Assembly: GCA_023428135.1 (NCBI GenBank)
Contig: JAEYZG010000004.1
Location: forward strand, 33,641-97,640
DNA from: Bacteroidota bacterium
GTDB taxonomy: Bacteria; Bacteroidota; Bacteroidia; Cytophagales; Cytophagaceae
Reading direction: 5' to 3'
DNA: 64,000 bases
Shown here: positions 1-12,100 of the stretch, piece by piece
How positions within the stretch are numbered: position 1 is the first letter of the stretch
Layout: each line of letters opens with the position of its first letter
Made by a program: the position numbers and the translations under genes
The notes under the pieces: model-generated
The model's database searches: none
What the model was told of the DNA's origin: nothing
What the model saw: the letters and a program-made list of their open reading frames with translations, nothing else

Positions 1-227
1 TCTGTATTCAATTGCTGCCAGGAGCCCTGCTCACCTTCTTTCCGTTTCACATTAAAACCCATCAAATCTTCAGGCCATTCGAAAATCTCCCAGTAGAGTT
101 TTATATGCCCCCGGTCGTATGCACCTCTCAACCTCATCTTTTGCTGCAGGTTCGGTTGTGCCACCGATTGCATGCATAGAAAGAGGAGTAAGAGATTCAA
201 TATGTAAGTACCTTTGATCATTCTCAT
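1..227 (-). CDS. Secreted FN3-like protein, 3' part beyond left edge
   Basis: Reading leftward from an ATG at 225-227, the frame is open to the window edge (75 codons visible). The first 24 or so residues form a signal peptide (basic start, a run of leucines, cleavage near SVAQ). The mature start has the strand pattern of a fibronectin type III domain, with IKLYWE followed by WPEDLMGFNVKRKEG. It starts 38 bp after the stop of the 943-codon gene, so it is probably the third gene of the same operon as the giant protein. A second ATG two codons downstream (MIKG) is an alternative start. Any sorting domain or further domains lie outside the window, so function cannot be assigned; a surface or adhesion role is inferred from the neighbours. 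Confidence 0.7.
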   Translation of the reverse strand, partial: MRMIKGTYILNLLLLFLCMQSVAQPNLQQKMRLRGAYDRGHIKLYWEIFEWPEDLMGFNVKRKEGEQGSWQQLNT

Positions 228-265
228 GAATTAAAGATGGTCTGGGTTTTGAATAAGTTGGTTTA

Positions 266-3097
266 CTAAAACTTTAAACTTACATCTACCCCCTTAGATT
301 CGCCGTCATTTCCTTTGAAATCAAGCTCGCCGGAGATTACGGTGTCGTCCCTCTCCGTTTTCACCTCCAAAACACCGGAGAAATTAACATTTGCACTCTT
401 TAAACAATTGGTGCATACACCTGTAATACATGGCCATTTTACTTTCATTACACTGCTTCCCGAGGCCTCGACCTTTATATCCTTTTCAAATCCACGCTTA
501 CTGATCGCTGATTCAAAGAAGCCTGACAACTGAAGATTCAATACACCATCTGCTCCAAAACCAAAGAAGTCAGATTGATCTGCTGATTCGCAACTTGTCG
601 CATCAAAACCTTCCGGTTTAGTAAATTTAAATGAGTGTGAAGAACTGATGGTACAGTTAGCCCTCCCAGTAAAATCTTCAGTACTTGAAGCAGGGGCATT
701 AATATTGTAGGACGACTTTATTGAAACTTTATTGAAAAGTAACCCATCTCCATCTCCCTGCAACTTCCATCCCTGGGCACTCAGATCAAATGCTGAAGTG
801 CCTCCTAGATTAAGAACAGATCCGGTATTGGCAGGAACCATCAGTTTAGCAGAAGTGGATCCTGCTACAGCATTGGTTCCAAAAAAATAGGTGGCCTGTA
901 GTTTTCCTTCCAGATATTTGGCTTTTCTTCTTCCAGGTATCGAAATGTCTGTGACAAATCGTAAAGCGCTTTCAACACCGATTTCCAGGTCAAGCCCCCC
1001 TCTAAACTGGATGATCTCTGTAACATCCGTAAGACCTAGTACAAAACCAAACAGGTACGTTCCATTAACAGGTTGTTCTTGAATAACGCTGTAATTGTAT
1101 CCTACTTTTCCCTGCAATTCATTGACAAATAATACCGGGCCTACAGGTACTCCTTTGCGAGCGGTCATACCCAGGTCAAAATACAGAAAGTTGAAATTTT
1201 CCACAGATCCAAGATAGACCGTTCCTGACACCCCTATCCCACCTTTCACATGGCCACTATAGGATCCTTTGAACTGATTGTCTTTTATACTGATTGAGCC
1301 TTTTAGTACAAAAGGATACTCTTCTATAATCAGAGTAATGGTTCCGATACTTGCAAGCCCAGATACCCCGTAAAGAGCAAAATCTTCAACCATAAGCATC
1401 CCTGAGTTTTTCACAAGCAGGGTGGCGCTTAACAAAGCCTTTTCCGGTGTTGCATGCACCTTCGTGATTCTGAATCTTACTCCTTTATATCTTACATCTG
1501 CCGCAAAATCAAATTCCTTGATTTCATTATTCTGTATTACAAATGACCTGATCAGGAAGGTTTCCTGAAATTCGGGGTGCTTAGAAGAAATATTGGACCC
1601 TACAAGTGATTCAATATTAAACTGGTAATCTATCGTAAGACTTAATTGTCCAGTAAGCGCACAGCCATAGGCTACAAAATCAGGACTCAATTCAGCTTCA
1701 CCGGTAACACTTTTACCATTCATGGAAACATCTATAGAAACTGTTCCTGCTGTGCTTTTTATTTCTGATAGTTCAATCTTTGCCTTGCCATCTAAAAAGT
1801 CAACAGAATTAGTTTTAAGATTCCAACTGAGCCCCCAGTTAAGATCTTTAAGTTCAGCTTTAAAATTAGAACTACTGAAAGTTACTTCTTTCAGCCCTTT
1901 AAGTTCTCCGGAAAAAACACCTTCAGAGGTTAATTTACCACTTGCTTCAGCGATTTTAGTACTTTTCTTATAAAAGCCAATTCGTAGATTGTCAATCCCT
2001 CCGAAATCAAACTCACCTTCGAATCCACTGCTACTTCCGCTATATCTGAAAGTAAACGTTCCAGATGCTCCGGCTTCGAGTACAACTCCCGGAGCAAGAC
2101 TAACATCCGTATTCTGGTTAAGTGACAATACCACCAATCCTGAAATAATGAAATCAGAATTCAGCGATAAGTCAATTTCAGTGATGGACGCATCGAGCGG
2201 ACCGACTTTTTGCGTTGCCGTTACCCCCTTCCAGTTTAGGGTAATTTCTTTGTATAAATCTTTGCCAGCTTCTGACTTCTTTTTAAAGCTGACGGTGACA
2301 TTAGGAATATTTCCAAAAGTAGGTACGTTAGGGAAAATATCGCTGAGCAATTGCAGATTTATACTTGCCTGAGATGTACTGTAGGAGCAATAGCCATCAG
2401 GGTCACTTGAGCCACCTAACATAGGAAAATTCTCCAAAATACTGACTTGAATCTTGCCCAAAGTAACTCCCCCTTTAATTTCTCCGCAGCAATTTTCTCT
2501 ATCTCCAACACAGATTTGCCCTTCTACAAAGCACTGTTCTATATTTTGCTCTGCAGCAGCTTTGTCCTGCGCACGTACTTTTACAGTTCCAGGATTGGTT
2601 CCTGCAGTAAGAAGCCCTGTTGAGGAATTCAAAGTGCTGTTACTGCCGTCCGCATCGATGATTGTCCAGATCAGTGGCCTTTCCTCCGGAAGGATGACTA
2701 CCTTTCCCTGTGAGGTCGACTTACCGTCTGATGGCAAATAGGGCGGGGTAAACTCTAATGATGATAATGTAATAGGTGTTATGGTAACTGAAGCTTCACA
2801 CTTAAACCCAGCCAGATCTGTCACATAAACCGTATACACAGTTGTTACATTTTTGACCTTAACAACGGGATTTGGTGTTGAGCCCACAAATTCTCCGGTA
2901 GATGCTATCCACTCAAATTTGTAATTGTCGAGAGGGCCTGGTCCTGCTGTTGGCGTTGAAGCATCGCCACCCAGGGTAATCTCAGTGCCGGGACATTCTG
3001 TTCTATCACGTCCGGCATAGACATCCATGGCAGCGCCAGTGTTTGCCAAACCAATGATCAAGAAGAAGATGGTAAATGTTCTGATTACTATTTCCAT
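266..3097 (-). CDS. Large secreted beta-rich protein with N-terminal Ig/PKD-like domain
   Basis: 943 residues with a signal peptide (hydrophobic run 6-20, cleavage near residue 23, GAA/MD). Residues about 25-107 look like an Ig/PKD-like domain (YAGRD, CPGTEITL, VYTVYVTD). Residues about 110-185 resemble a bacterial Ig-like (Big_2) domain. A Cys-rich spot follows (about 190-210). The remaining roughly 700 residues are Ser/Thr/Gly-rich beta strand sequence with no family I recognise; long stretches alternate hydrophobic and polar residues, as in beta-solenoid or large beta-barrel-like passengers. It begins 12 bp after the stop of the giant gene and in the same frame, so co-transcription is very likely. 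The C-terminus (ending SLKF) shows no T9SS type A or B sorting signal that I can see, so its route across the outer membrane is unclear. Function unknown; structural partner of the giant surface protein is an inference. Confidence 0.85.
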   Translation of the reverse strand: MEIVIRTFTIFFLIIGLANTGAAMDVYAGRDRTECPGTEITLGGDASTPTAGPGPLDNYKFEWIASTGEFVGSTPNPVVKVKNVTTVYTVYVTDLAGFKCEASVTITPITLSSLEFTPPYLPSDGKSTSQGKVVILPEERPLIWTIIDADGSNSTLNSSTGLLTAGTNPGTVKVRAQDKAAAEQNIEQCFVEGQICVGDRENCCGEIKGGVTLGKIQVSILENFPMLGGSSDPDGYCSYSTSQASINLQLLSDIFPNVPTFGNIPNVTVSFKKKSEAGKDLYKEITLNWKGVTATQKVGPLDASITEIDLSLNSDFIISGLVVLSLNQNTDVSLAPGVVLEAGASGTFTFRYSGSSSGFEGEFDFGGIDNLRIGFYKKSTKIAEASGKLTSEGVFSGELKGLKEVTFSSSNFKAELKDLNWGLSWNLKTNSVDFLDGKAKIELSEIKSTAGTVSIDVSMNGKSVTGEAELSPDFVAYGCALTGQLSLTIDYQFNIESLVGSNISSKHPEFQETFLIRSFVIQNNEIKEFDFAADVRYKGVRFRITKVHATPEKALLSATLLVKNSGMLMVEDFALYGVSGLASIGTITLIIEEYPFVLKGSISIKDNQFKGSYSGHVKGGIGVSGTVYLGSVENFNFLYFDLGMTARKGVPVGPVLFVNELQGKVGYNYSVIQEQPVNGTYLFGFVLGLTDVTEIIQFRGGLDLEIGVESALRFVTDISIPGRRKAKYLEGKLQATYFFGTNAVAGSTSAKLMVPANTGSVLNLGGTSAFDLSAQGWKLQGDGDGLLFNKVSIKSSYNINAPASSTEDFTGRANCTISSSHSFKFTKPEGFDATSCESADQSDFFGFGADGVLNLQLSGFFESAISKRGFEKDIKVEASGSSVMKVKWPCITGVCTNCLKSANVNFSGVLEVKTERDDTVISGELDFKGNDGESKGVDVSLKF

Positions 3098-3109
3098 GAA
3101 TATAGACTG

Positions 3110-6100
3110 CTACTTGATAATTTTTAATGTAATGTGTCGGATTGCCTTTGTATATATGGTTATTGCTCCGGCAACTCCTGGTCTTAATATATCTGAAGGT
3201 CCGTCAGGCTCTTCAAACCTGAGCAAGAGCGAATGCAGGTTGAATCCAAGATCTTCGACTGTTTTGGCAACAGGTACCTTGGTAAGGCTGATAACTGCCC
3301 GTTCCGGAGTCGGGATATCGATATTACCTCCGTTCGCATAGTAGATATGTATCGGAACTATTCTTCCCAGAGTCGTTTGATCCGGATGCTCCAGATCTGT
3401 TTCCAATTTATATCCGGTACTTTTCTCCACTGTGAATCCGTTCAGATATAAAGCACGTTCTTTGGTAAGAGGCTCTTCTGCTACTACATCGTAAAATCCT
3501 GTTGGAACTCCATCCATCCTGAACGTTACAAACACCTTGGATGAATTGATGAAGTAAAGCTTTACAGCATCCACAACAGTATCATCGCCTACAAGCTTGA
3601 ACCTTGTTTGATCCGTAAATTTAGCTCCCTGAATGCAGGTTGTAACCATCCCTGCATCACCTCCACGATTGGTTTCCACCGATCTGATTTCAAAAGGAAG
3701 GATTTCTGCCTTTAATGTTATATCCTGATTGATTTGCAAACGATGATATCCATAAGCCATGACATAATAGGTCCCGGCTTTTAACTTAGGTATGATAACT
3801 TCCTGATCTCCAAAAAATGGTTTTGAGAAAGCAGCTTCATACTTATTTCTGTCTGGTGCAGCTTCATAGCTGATGTACAGTTCATTCACTGATTGCACTT
3901 CATCTGCATTCAGTGACACCAGCATGGTTTCGCCAGCTAATGAATCCGGAATGGTTATCTTGTAGTAGAGGCGAACGTTATTCTGAAGCGTTGTAATTTC
4001 CGTTTTATTTAAGAACATCTCCCTCACATCCACTTTCATCATTGCTGCAGAAACAGCAGTGTTGTTTTGATCGTTGGTTTCAAAAATATTATTTCTGGCA
4101 TCGGATTTAACGATCACATAATAGTTTCCGAAAGGCACCTGCTGTACCATGACTTTTCGGGTAACCGTCACTGAGCTTAGAGGAGCCACATTCAGGTTTC
4201 GCCCATAGTTCACTAGCAATACGTCATTAACATCCCATTCGGTATCTGTTGAAAGATAGACATGGTCTTCCGCATAACCATTGGCCGGATTGGTTCCCTG
4301 GTTGGATAGAGTCCAGGAGATGTCTACATAACTTCCATTTAAGTATTCCTTTTCAGGAAACTGTACCGCTGAAACCACCAGGTCTGAAGGAAGAGGGCGC
4401 TCTATGGTCAGTGGCCTGTATGCAGTATTATTATCTTCATATTCTGCTTCAAATTGTTTGTTGGTCTCATCTGTATAGGCGATCAGTATATAGTTCCCGG
4501 AAACATTTGCCGGAATATTCAGGCGCACTGAATCAGCATACGATTTTCCAGGTTCTAAAGTGCTTGTTCTGTTAATGGTACCGACTAAGATGTCTTTATC
4601 TTTTTGGACAACAAAATCGGTAGAGAGATAAAACTTGTCTGTCCAGTTGAATGGTCTTGTAGCACCAGCTCCCAGATTGGTCACGCTGTAATTTATAGTA
4701 ATTGGCTGACCTGATTTCGCGAAAGAAGGCACAGACAAACTACTTACCTGCAGATCCGGAGTAGTGCTTTGCTGAATTCGCACAGGTATGATCTTTCTGG
4801 CATTGAAGTAATGACTTCCTGGTTTATTATACAGCGAATCCATTTTACTGTCGTAATTACTTAACATGATCAGGTAGTAGTTTCCGATCATTCCATCAGG
4901 AATATTTAAACCACCGGTTTTTGAATACGACGAATCAGGAGCAAGTCCTTTGTAGTTGGCAACCGTTGTTAATTTCAAGTCAATACCTGACTGGATCAGT
5001 GTATCTTTTGACAAGAACAAAACATCGTTCCAGCTCCGCACACCAGTATGTTTTTGACCCGTATTCGTAACCTTCCATTGGAACGAATACTCTATTGCAG
5101 TATTCAAGGTATCTTCAGTCTCAAGATGAGCCAGCAACAAACTGTGTTGAGGACTTGCCTTGATTGTCAAAGGACCATATACCGAAATATTATTGGTCTC
5201 ATTGGTATGTTCGAAGATGGAATTGGTCGCATCTGTGTGTACATGCAGATAGTAGTCCCCTGCCTTTAGTGTAGGATCTATAGCAATGCTTACGTTGTAG
5301 CTATTGCTGTCTCCAGGACTGAGACTACCTGAAGAAGTGACTCCGCCTACATACTCCACCTTTTCACCTGGCTTTGAATAGGATGATAAATAGAGTCCTT
5401 CCACCCATTGGCTTTTTTTGGCCGTAGCATTTCCTTTGTTGGCAACTGTAAATGCGACCTTTAGTGTGTCACCGGCTGTAAGTGAAGATGAATCTGTTTT
5501 GACACCAGTTACTACCAAATCAGCCCATGGAGAAAGCAGAATGTTTACACTTTTCGTGGATATGTTATTGGCATTCGGACTTGTTCCCTCAAATAAGTTG
5601 TTATCTGAATTTATCTTCAGAATCAGACAGTAATTTCCATGAACACCTTCAGGCACCACAAAGGAACCCTGCAGAAGTATAGTATCTCCCTGTGCAAGAC
5701 TTTTACTTACAGACGGCATCTGTCTGCCCAGTGCTATATTTTCTTTATCATAAGGATCAGAAGTCAAAGAAAGGTACAAGCTGTCTGTCCAGTTCGTAGT
5801 AGAAACAATACCTTTTCCATTATTCTTTACAATCCACTGAAGATTTATCCTTTCACCTGATTTTACAGTATCGTTCAGAACATGTAAATTTTCGACAACG
5901 ATATCCGCATTGTTGATGGTCATCAGAGTACTGCTCCGGTAGATATTATTGTCTTCGTTTTTATATTCGAATACCTCATTGTCTTTATCTGTCTGTACAA
6001 AGATATAATAAGGACCACTGATCTGTGAAGGAATGTTAACTTCAACAGACTGTGTATAAGAAGAGTCGATTTTCAGAGATTTATAATAAGTTTTTGAACC

Positions 6101-9100
6101 GAGAAGCTTTGCATTTTTCTCATTAAACTGAAGGTCTTTACTCAAGTAAATATTGTCTCTCCACTTTTGTGTATTTGTTTCAGAACCACCTTGATTTTTA
6201 ACCGTCCATGAGATCGTCACTTTTTCGAGGTTAGAAACAGGTGACGGGAAAGTAACATTTACCGGAATGAGATCTGACGGAGGAAGCAGGATGATTTCAA
6301 GTGCGCTGCTCGTTAACGAATTATTATTATTAAACGCATATTCATAAACCTGGTCTTTTGCATCGGTCAAAACATGTATGAAATATTTACCTGAGATTTC
6401 AAGCGGCAACTTGGCTTTTGTTACTCTTTCATAGCTTACACCAGGATCCAATATTTCAGAAACTTCTATCGTTTTCAGTTCCACCGCCTGACCTGACTTG
6501 AATATTGAATCTTTGGACAAGAAAATTCTGTCGGACCATCTCCTTTCTTCGTTTACGCCTTTTCCTTTATTCTGAACAGTCCATCTTACATCAATTTCCT
6601 GACCTGAGAAAGAATTGAAAGGAACAATGACCTGCGTAACCTGGAAGTCCGGAGAAGGAGTAAGATTCACCAGCATATACCGGGTGTTCCTTCCCATATT
6701 ATTGGACCTTTCAGCTTCCACCAATCCATTGTGTTTATTGCTTTCTACAAAAATATAATAAGTACCAGCAATCCCTTTAGGCAATGTTATGGTAGCGGAT
6801 GACAGGTATGCTTTTCCGGTATCCAAGGCAGTTTTGTTAACAACACCGGTGATATAGCGATCTAGATTAGGATCAAATATACTGTCTGCGGATAGGTATA
6901 TTCCATCATACCAACTTTCTGTGGTTACGGTATTTCCTTTACCGATATTCTTTACTTCCCATGACACCAGAATCTGTTGACCCGAAAAAGCAGATGCAGG
7001 CGTCAATACATTCTGAACTACAAGATCCGGCAGAGCTCTTATACTGAATTGTTCTACAGGCCCTTCCGTCTGTTTACATGAATTGAGTGCTTCTATTTGC
7101 CAGTAGTAGGTTTTTCCATAAGCCAGTTGCTTATCTTTAATTACCAGACCAATCTGATCGATGCCTGAAGCAAAAGGAGCATCAGGTTTTGTCAAAGAGG
7201 ATTCCCAGATGTATACATGATACTTGCTAGCATGGTTAGAGGGAGCCCAAGATAACTGCAGAGGCAAAGGCAATTCAGATACATTTTGACTGGAAGGAAG
7301 CATATTGGCAGGCACAACAGGAGACTGTGGTTCTATTACCGTTATTTCAATACTATCGGAATATGCACATCCGTATATATCTGAACCAGATACATGATAG
7401 ACCGTAGTTTGATAAGGAACAGTTGTTATTGAACTGGTGCTTGCTCCTGTAGTCCAAAATGAATTTTTAACACCTGAAATGGAAAGGATGGCTGTATCAC
7501 CTTTACAGATAGTGCTAAAGCCACGGCCGCCAACTTTCAGAAGAGGTTTTGACGGATATAGTATTTGTACGGAATCAAGCGTAACACAACTATATTGATT
7601 GAATCGTGTAAGATATACTTTGCCTGTATCCGATAAGGATATCTCAGAAGTAATCTGTCCTGTAGACCACCTGATGCTGTCCTTAACATCTGACATAAGA
7701 AGTATAGAAGTGCCCTTACATATATACACAGAATCCGGATGGTTGATCACTGGAGCAACAGGCACAGGCAGTACTGTTACTGTCATATTTTGAAAATCTT
7801 CTATCGGATTTTTGTTACATGAATTGGTAGCTTTAACAGAATATATAGTGGTCTTATCAGGTCTTACTTTTACAGTAGCACCTTTTTGACCATCAGACCA
7901 TAGAAAATCTGTAGCCGTTCCGGACACCTGAAGTGTTACCTCCTGGCCTTTACATATAGTGGTATCAGCAGAAATAGCTGTAATACGAGGCAACTGCTTA
8001 AATGTCACTTCTGTTGAAAGGTAATAAGTACATCCTTCTAAAATCTCTACTTTAACCGAATATTTTGTTGAAGTCTGAGGCGTGACCACTATACTGGAAG
8101 TGGTGTCTCCTGTACTCCACAAAAACTTGTTTCCGTTAATCACTGACAAGCGGGTAGACTCACCTTCACAGATTTCGGTATTACCAGTTATGTAGGGCGT
8201 CGGAGGATTATCAATTTTTACGGAAGCCGTTTTCATACAACCGTAACTATTGACATGACTTACACTATAGATACCATGCTGAAGCACCTTGATGGATTGG
8301 CTTGTATCCCCTGTAGACCATATAATGTTTTCGTTGTAATCAGATGAATTCAGGATAATAGAATCAGCCTCGCAAAGAGACAGGGACTTTGCTCCGGTAG
8401 CAACAATAATAGGGGCTCTGGCAGGTTCAGGCAATACATCGATAGTAAACCTTGCTGTAGCAACTTCTTCAGAACAGGTACCTCCTTTTACGTTTATCGT
8501 GTAGGTCGTTTTCTTAGTAGGTGTATAGGTAAATTCCTTTTCAATTCCATTTTCTGCCCAGGAGTAATCTTCCCCTCTTGCATGAACCTTTACAGAAGCT
8601 GGCGTTCCCGGACAAACCGCTGAATCCAGAACTGTCACAGAAAAAATTTCAGGACTAAAGACCATGGCACTTTTTACACTTACGGTAAGTGCAAAGGCAT
8701 AGGTACAACCCTCTTCTGTTTCAACATCAACAGTATAAGTGGTGGTTGATTGGGGCTGTACAGTCAAGGAACTTGTTTTTTCTCCTGTCGACCATAAAAC
8801 AGATTTGATTCCCGATCCCTCTATCTTTAGAAGACTAGATTGTCCCGGACAGATATTGTTATTACTAACTGTAGCTCGAGGGCTCGCAGGTTTGCCGACA
8901 TAAATAGAAGCAGAAGACGTACATCCGCTCACTGAGTCTATATGTGTAACAGAATAATTTCCACTCTTTGTTGCTGCTATACTAGCAGTACTCTGACCTG
9001 TTGACCAAAATATAGACTTTTTGATATCAGAGAAAAGATAAATCGTATCCGATTTACATCTGGAAGATTCTCCTGATCTGCTGATCACAGGTACAGAAGG

Positions 9101-12100
9101 TTTAGGTTTTACTCTTATGGTAGCAGTATCTGTAGCATGACAATTAAACTCACTGAAACCTTTTACTACGAGAACCCTGTTGGACCCCACCTCCTGATAG
9201 AAGGAATTACCAGTCGAAAAAGGATTGGATGATCCCTGATAATACCATTCATAAGAATGAGCTCCGGATGCTTGCAGTCTTACTCTCTGCCCCTGACAAA
9301 CTATGGTGTCATTCATGGCTTTCACTGTTACAGCAGGATAATGCTGGACGACTATATTAAGCAAGGAATCGTTTCTATTTACAGTATCTCCTGAAAGGAC
9401 TGTATATACATCGAATATATATTGCCCTCTGACAGTAAGATCTACAGGTGTCTTAAAGGTATATACAGATGTTTTGCCAGGATAAAGAATAAATGACTCA
9501 ACTGTCTCGATAACAGGAATACCACCGTTTACTCTATAAGCAACTCCAAACTTCGAGATGGTATCCACACCATAGTTTTGCAGGCGAACCTTTACCTCAT
9601 ACACATTAGACATGTCACAGGCACTCACAGGAGCAATCAGACTTGTTACCCCGATGTCGTTGAGGTGAAGCCCTGCACCAAATTCATCAGCACCCATATC
9701 TGGTCTGGTTGCATTCCGCAAATGTCCATCGATGTCGTCGGTGATGCCTGCTATAGGAGTTCCTGCACCATCAAGATGAACCTGAGTGATATGTAAGTCA
9801 TCCGGACCTTTGAAGAGAGGATCAATGGATATAGAATTGTTATCAAGACCTGATGCAGCTACATACTCCTCCAATGAGGCATATTTTGTCGAGGATGATC
9901 CCCACTGACAAAGTAAAGGACCATTGGTGTATAGGTTATTATAATTTGAATTTATACCTGTCCCTGCAAGATAAAGAGCCATACCCTCATTCAAATGGGC
10001 AAATATATTATTCTGAATGCTTGCGCCAGAGCTGAAAAGGATGCCGCATGCGGCAGTATTGGTAGTCTTGCCGGTTAAACGAACAGTATTAAAGTAAACT
10101 TTCAGATGTTGGGCATCTCTTGCAAAGATTCCATAGGTTTCACCGGAAGTAGAATTATCTATAAAGTTATTGTAAACCAGAAGCGGCTGACTTGCTGTTG
10201 CACTTATAGTATAAATATAAATTCCAGTGCTATACTGTGACCGTATTGTTATTTTGTTGGCAAAAATTTCATTTCCTTTCGAATTTTCCAGAGAGATGGC
10301 TTTGTAGTTGAGATCATTAACAAGGGAACTAATGGTATTGCCCCAAACTGTCGTATTGCTCTGATAGGACAATCTGATCCCTCCAAATTGCTGATTCAGG
10401 ATTCTGTTGTTTTCTATTCTGTTGGTTTTATAGGAAGTCGCTCTACCTGTCAGATTAATAGCATAGGTACCATTCACAAAGGTATTGTTCACAAACGTGT
10501 TGTTATCGCTATCTTCAGAGGCATTAACAACTGTTCTTCCACCATTTGTAGTAGAGTAGTTAAAGCTGACCAGCAAACAGTTTTCAATGGTATTATGGGA
10601 AGCGCCTTCTCTCAGGCTCATAACAGCTCCATAATAATTCTGATACGATTGATTACCTGTGGACCTTAAGGTCATGTCCCTGAAGGTAACATAATTTACC
10701 CCATTAAGCAGGACAACATAGTTCGAGCTTTCCGCAGTTTTGTATGCAATGGTTACGGCACTGCTGTCATTGACTTCGGATTCAAATGTTATCGCATTAT
10801 TCTCTGAAACTCCTGCTATTTTATTAAGTACCAATTGCTCGTTATAAATTCCTTCCCTCACCTTAAATGTTACTTTGCCAGATACACCCCGCGCATGTAG
10901 TGCATTAACAGCCTGTGAGAAGTTTACAAAATCAGGACTCGTACCTCCTATGGTATAGATACCACTCATTGCAGGAAGCAGATTTCCTGAATATAAGGTG
11001 TCGTTTATTTGGATAAGGTCCTGTGTTCCATTTGGAAGATGAGTCCAGACTTTTAAGGCATAGTTGGTTCCACTCAAAAATTCATATTTACCAAGATCCA
11101 CAATTACTGAATCTTTCGATTTAAGACTTCCGTTCCAAACCAGTGGGTTCTGGCGTACATTGTTAAATGCCCAATCAAAAGTGACATTTCTTAATGTATC
11201 AGTACCATTGTTAACCAATACTACCTTGATTTCATTAAATCCTGATTCGAAAGGTAACACCGGACTTACAAATCTTTTCAATGCTGCATCGGCACCTTTA
11301 GGGTTAAATTCATCTGCACCAGGAGCGGTAAGGGTATCGCGTATATCACCATCGATATCCAGTTGTACCAAAGGCAATGAGGGCACAGATTTCGCAAGCA
11401 ATGCATTGGAAGCATGCAAATCTGTAGTGCTTATCCATCCCGGATTCAACTTTGAAGAGTTAAAATCCAACTTGGTGACATTTTGCCACTCGCTTAAGGT
11501 AGGATATTTGATATTGCCGGTATATCCTACATTTCCTCCATAATAATTGTTATAGTCGCATCGGAAAGGAAGCGTAGTGAAATTGACACAATAAGCGGTA
11601 CCAGCAGCAACAATACAGTTGTTCTGCGCTGTTAAACTTGTTCCGGATAAAAGTAATCCCGCATTTCTTGTATTCACACTGGCCGAATTGATATAAATGG
11701 AGTTGTGAACATACCGGGATATATAACCACTGGTATTCTCAATACCGATACATGAATTTCCGGAAACAGAAATAAAATTGTTAGCTACCAGTAAGCCAGG
11801 TTGCGATTTGAACTGATCGTATTCGTAAGCATAAATACCAGTACCCCCATTTTTGAGGATCAGCTTGTTGGAAACAACTTTTGAGTTTTTATAACAGGCA
11901 GCAGCCTGAATCCCCTTAAATTGTGTTCCTGATTCTTCAGAGACTATTTCGTTAAAACTAACCTCCGCATTTTCCATACTGGTCAGTCCAATCGATATTG
12001 CTTGCTGATTTACGAAACGGTTATTTCGGATGATTAAATCTTTAACAAGGTCTCCGCTTGTTTGACCTGATAAAAGGACACCATAGCTTCCATTCAAAAA

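Noticed and set aside
11064..11543. 159-codon open frame on the plus strand inside the giant gene
   Set aside because: It lies wholly antisense to a confidently coded beta-helix module, has no family similarity, and similar chance frames occur opposite other long genes.
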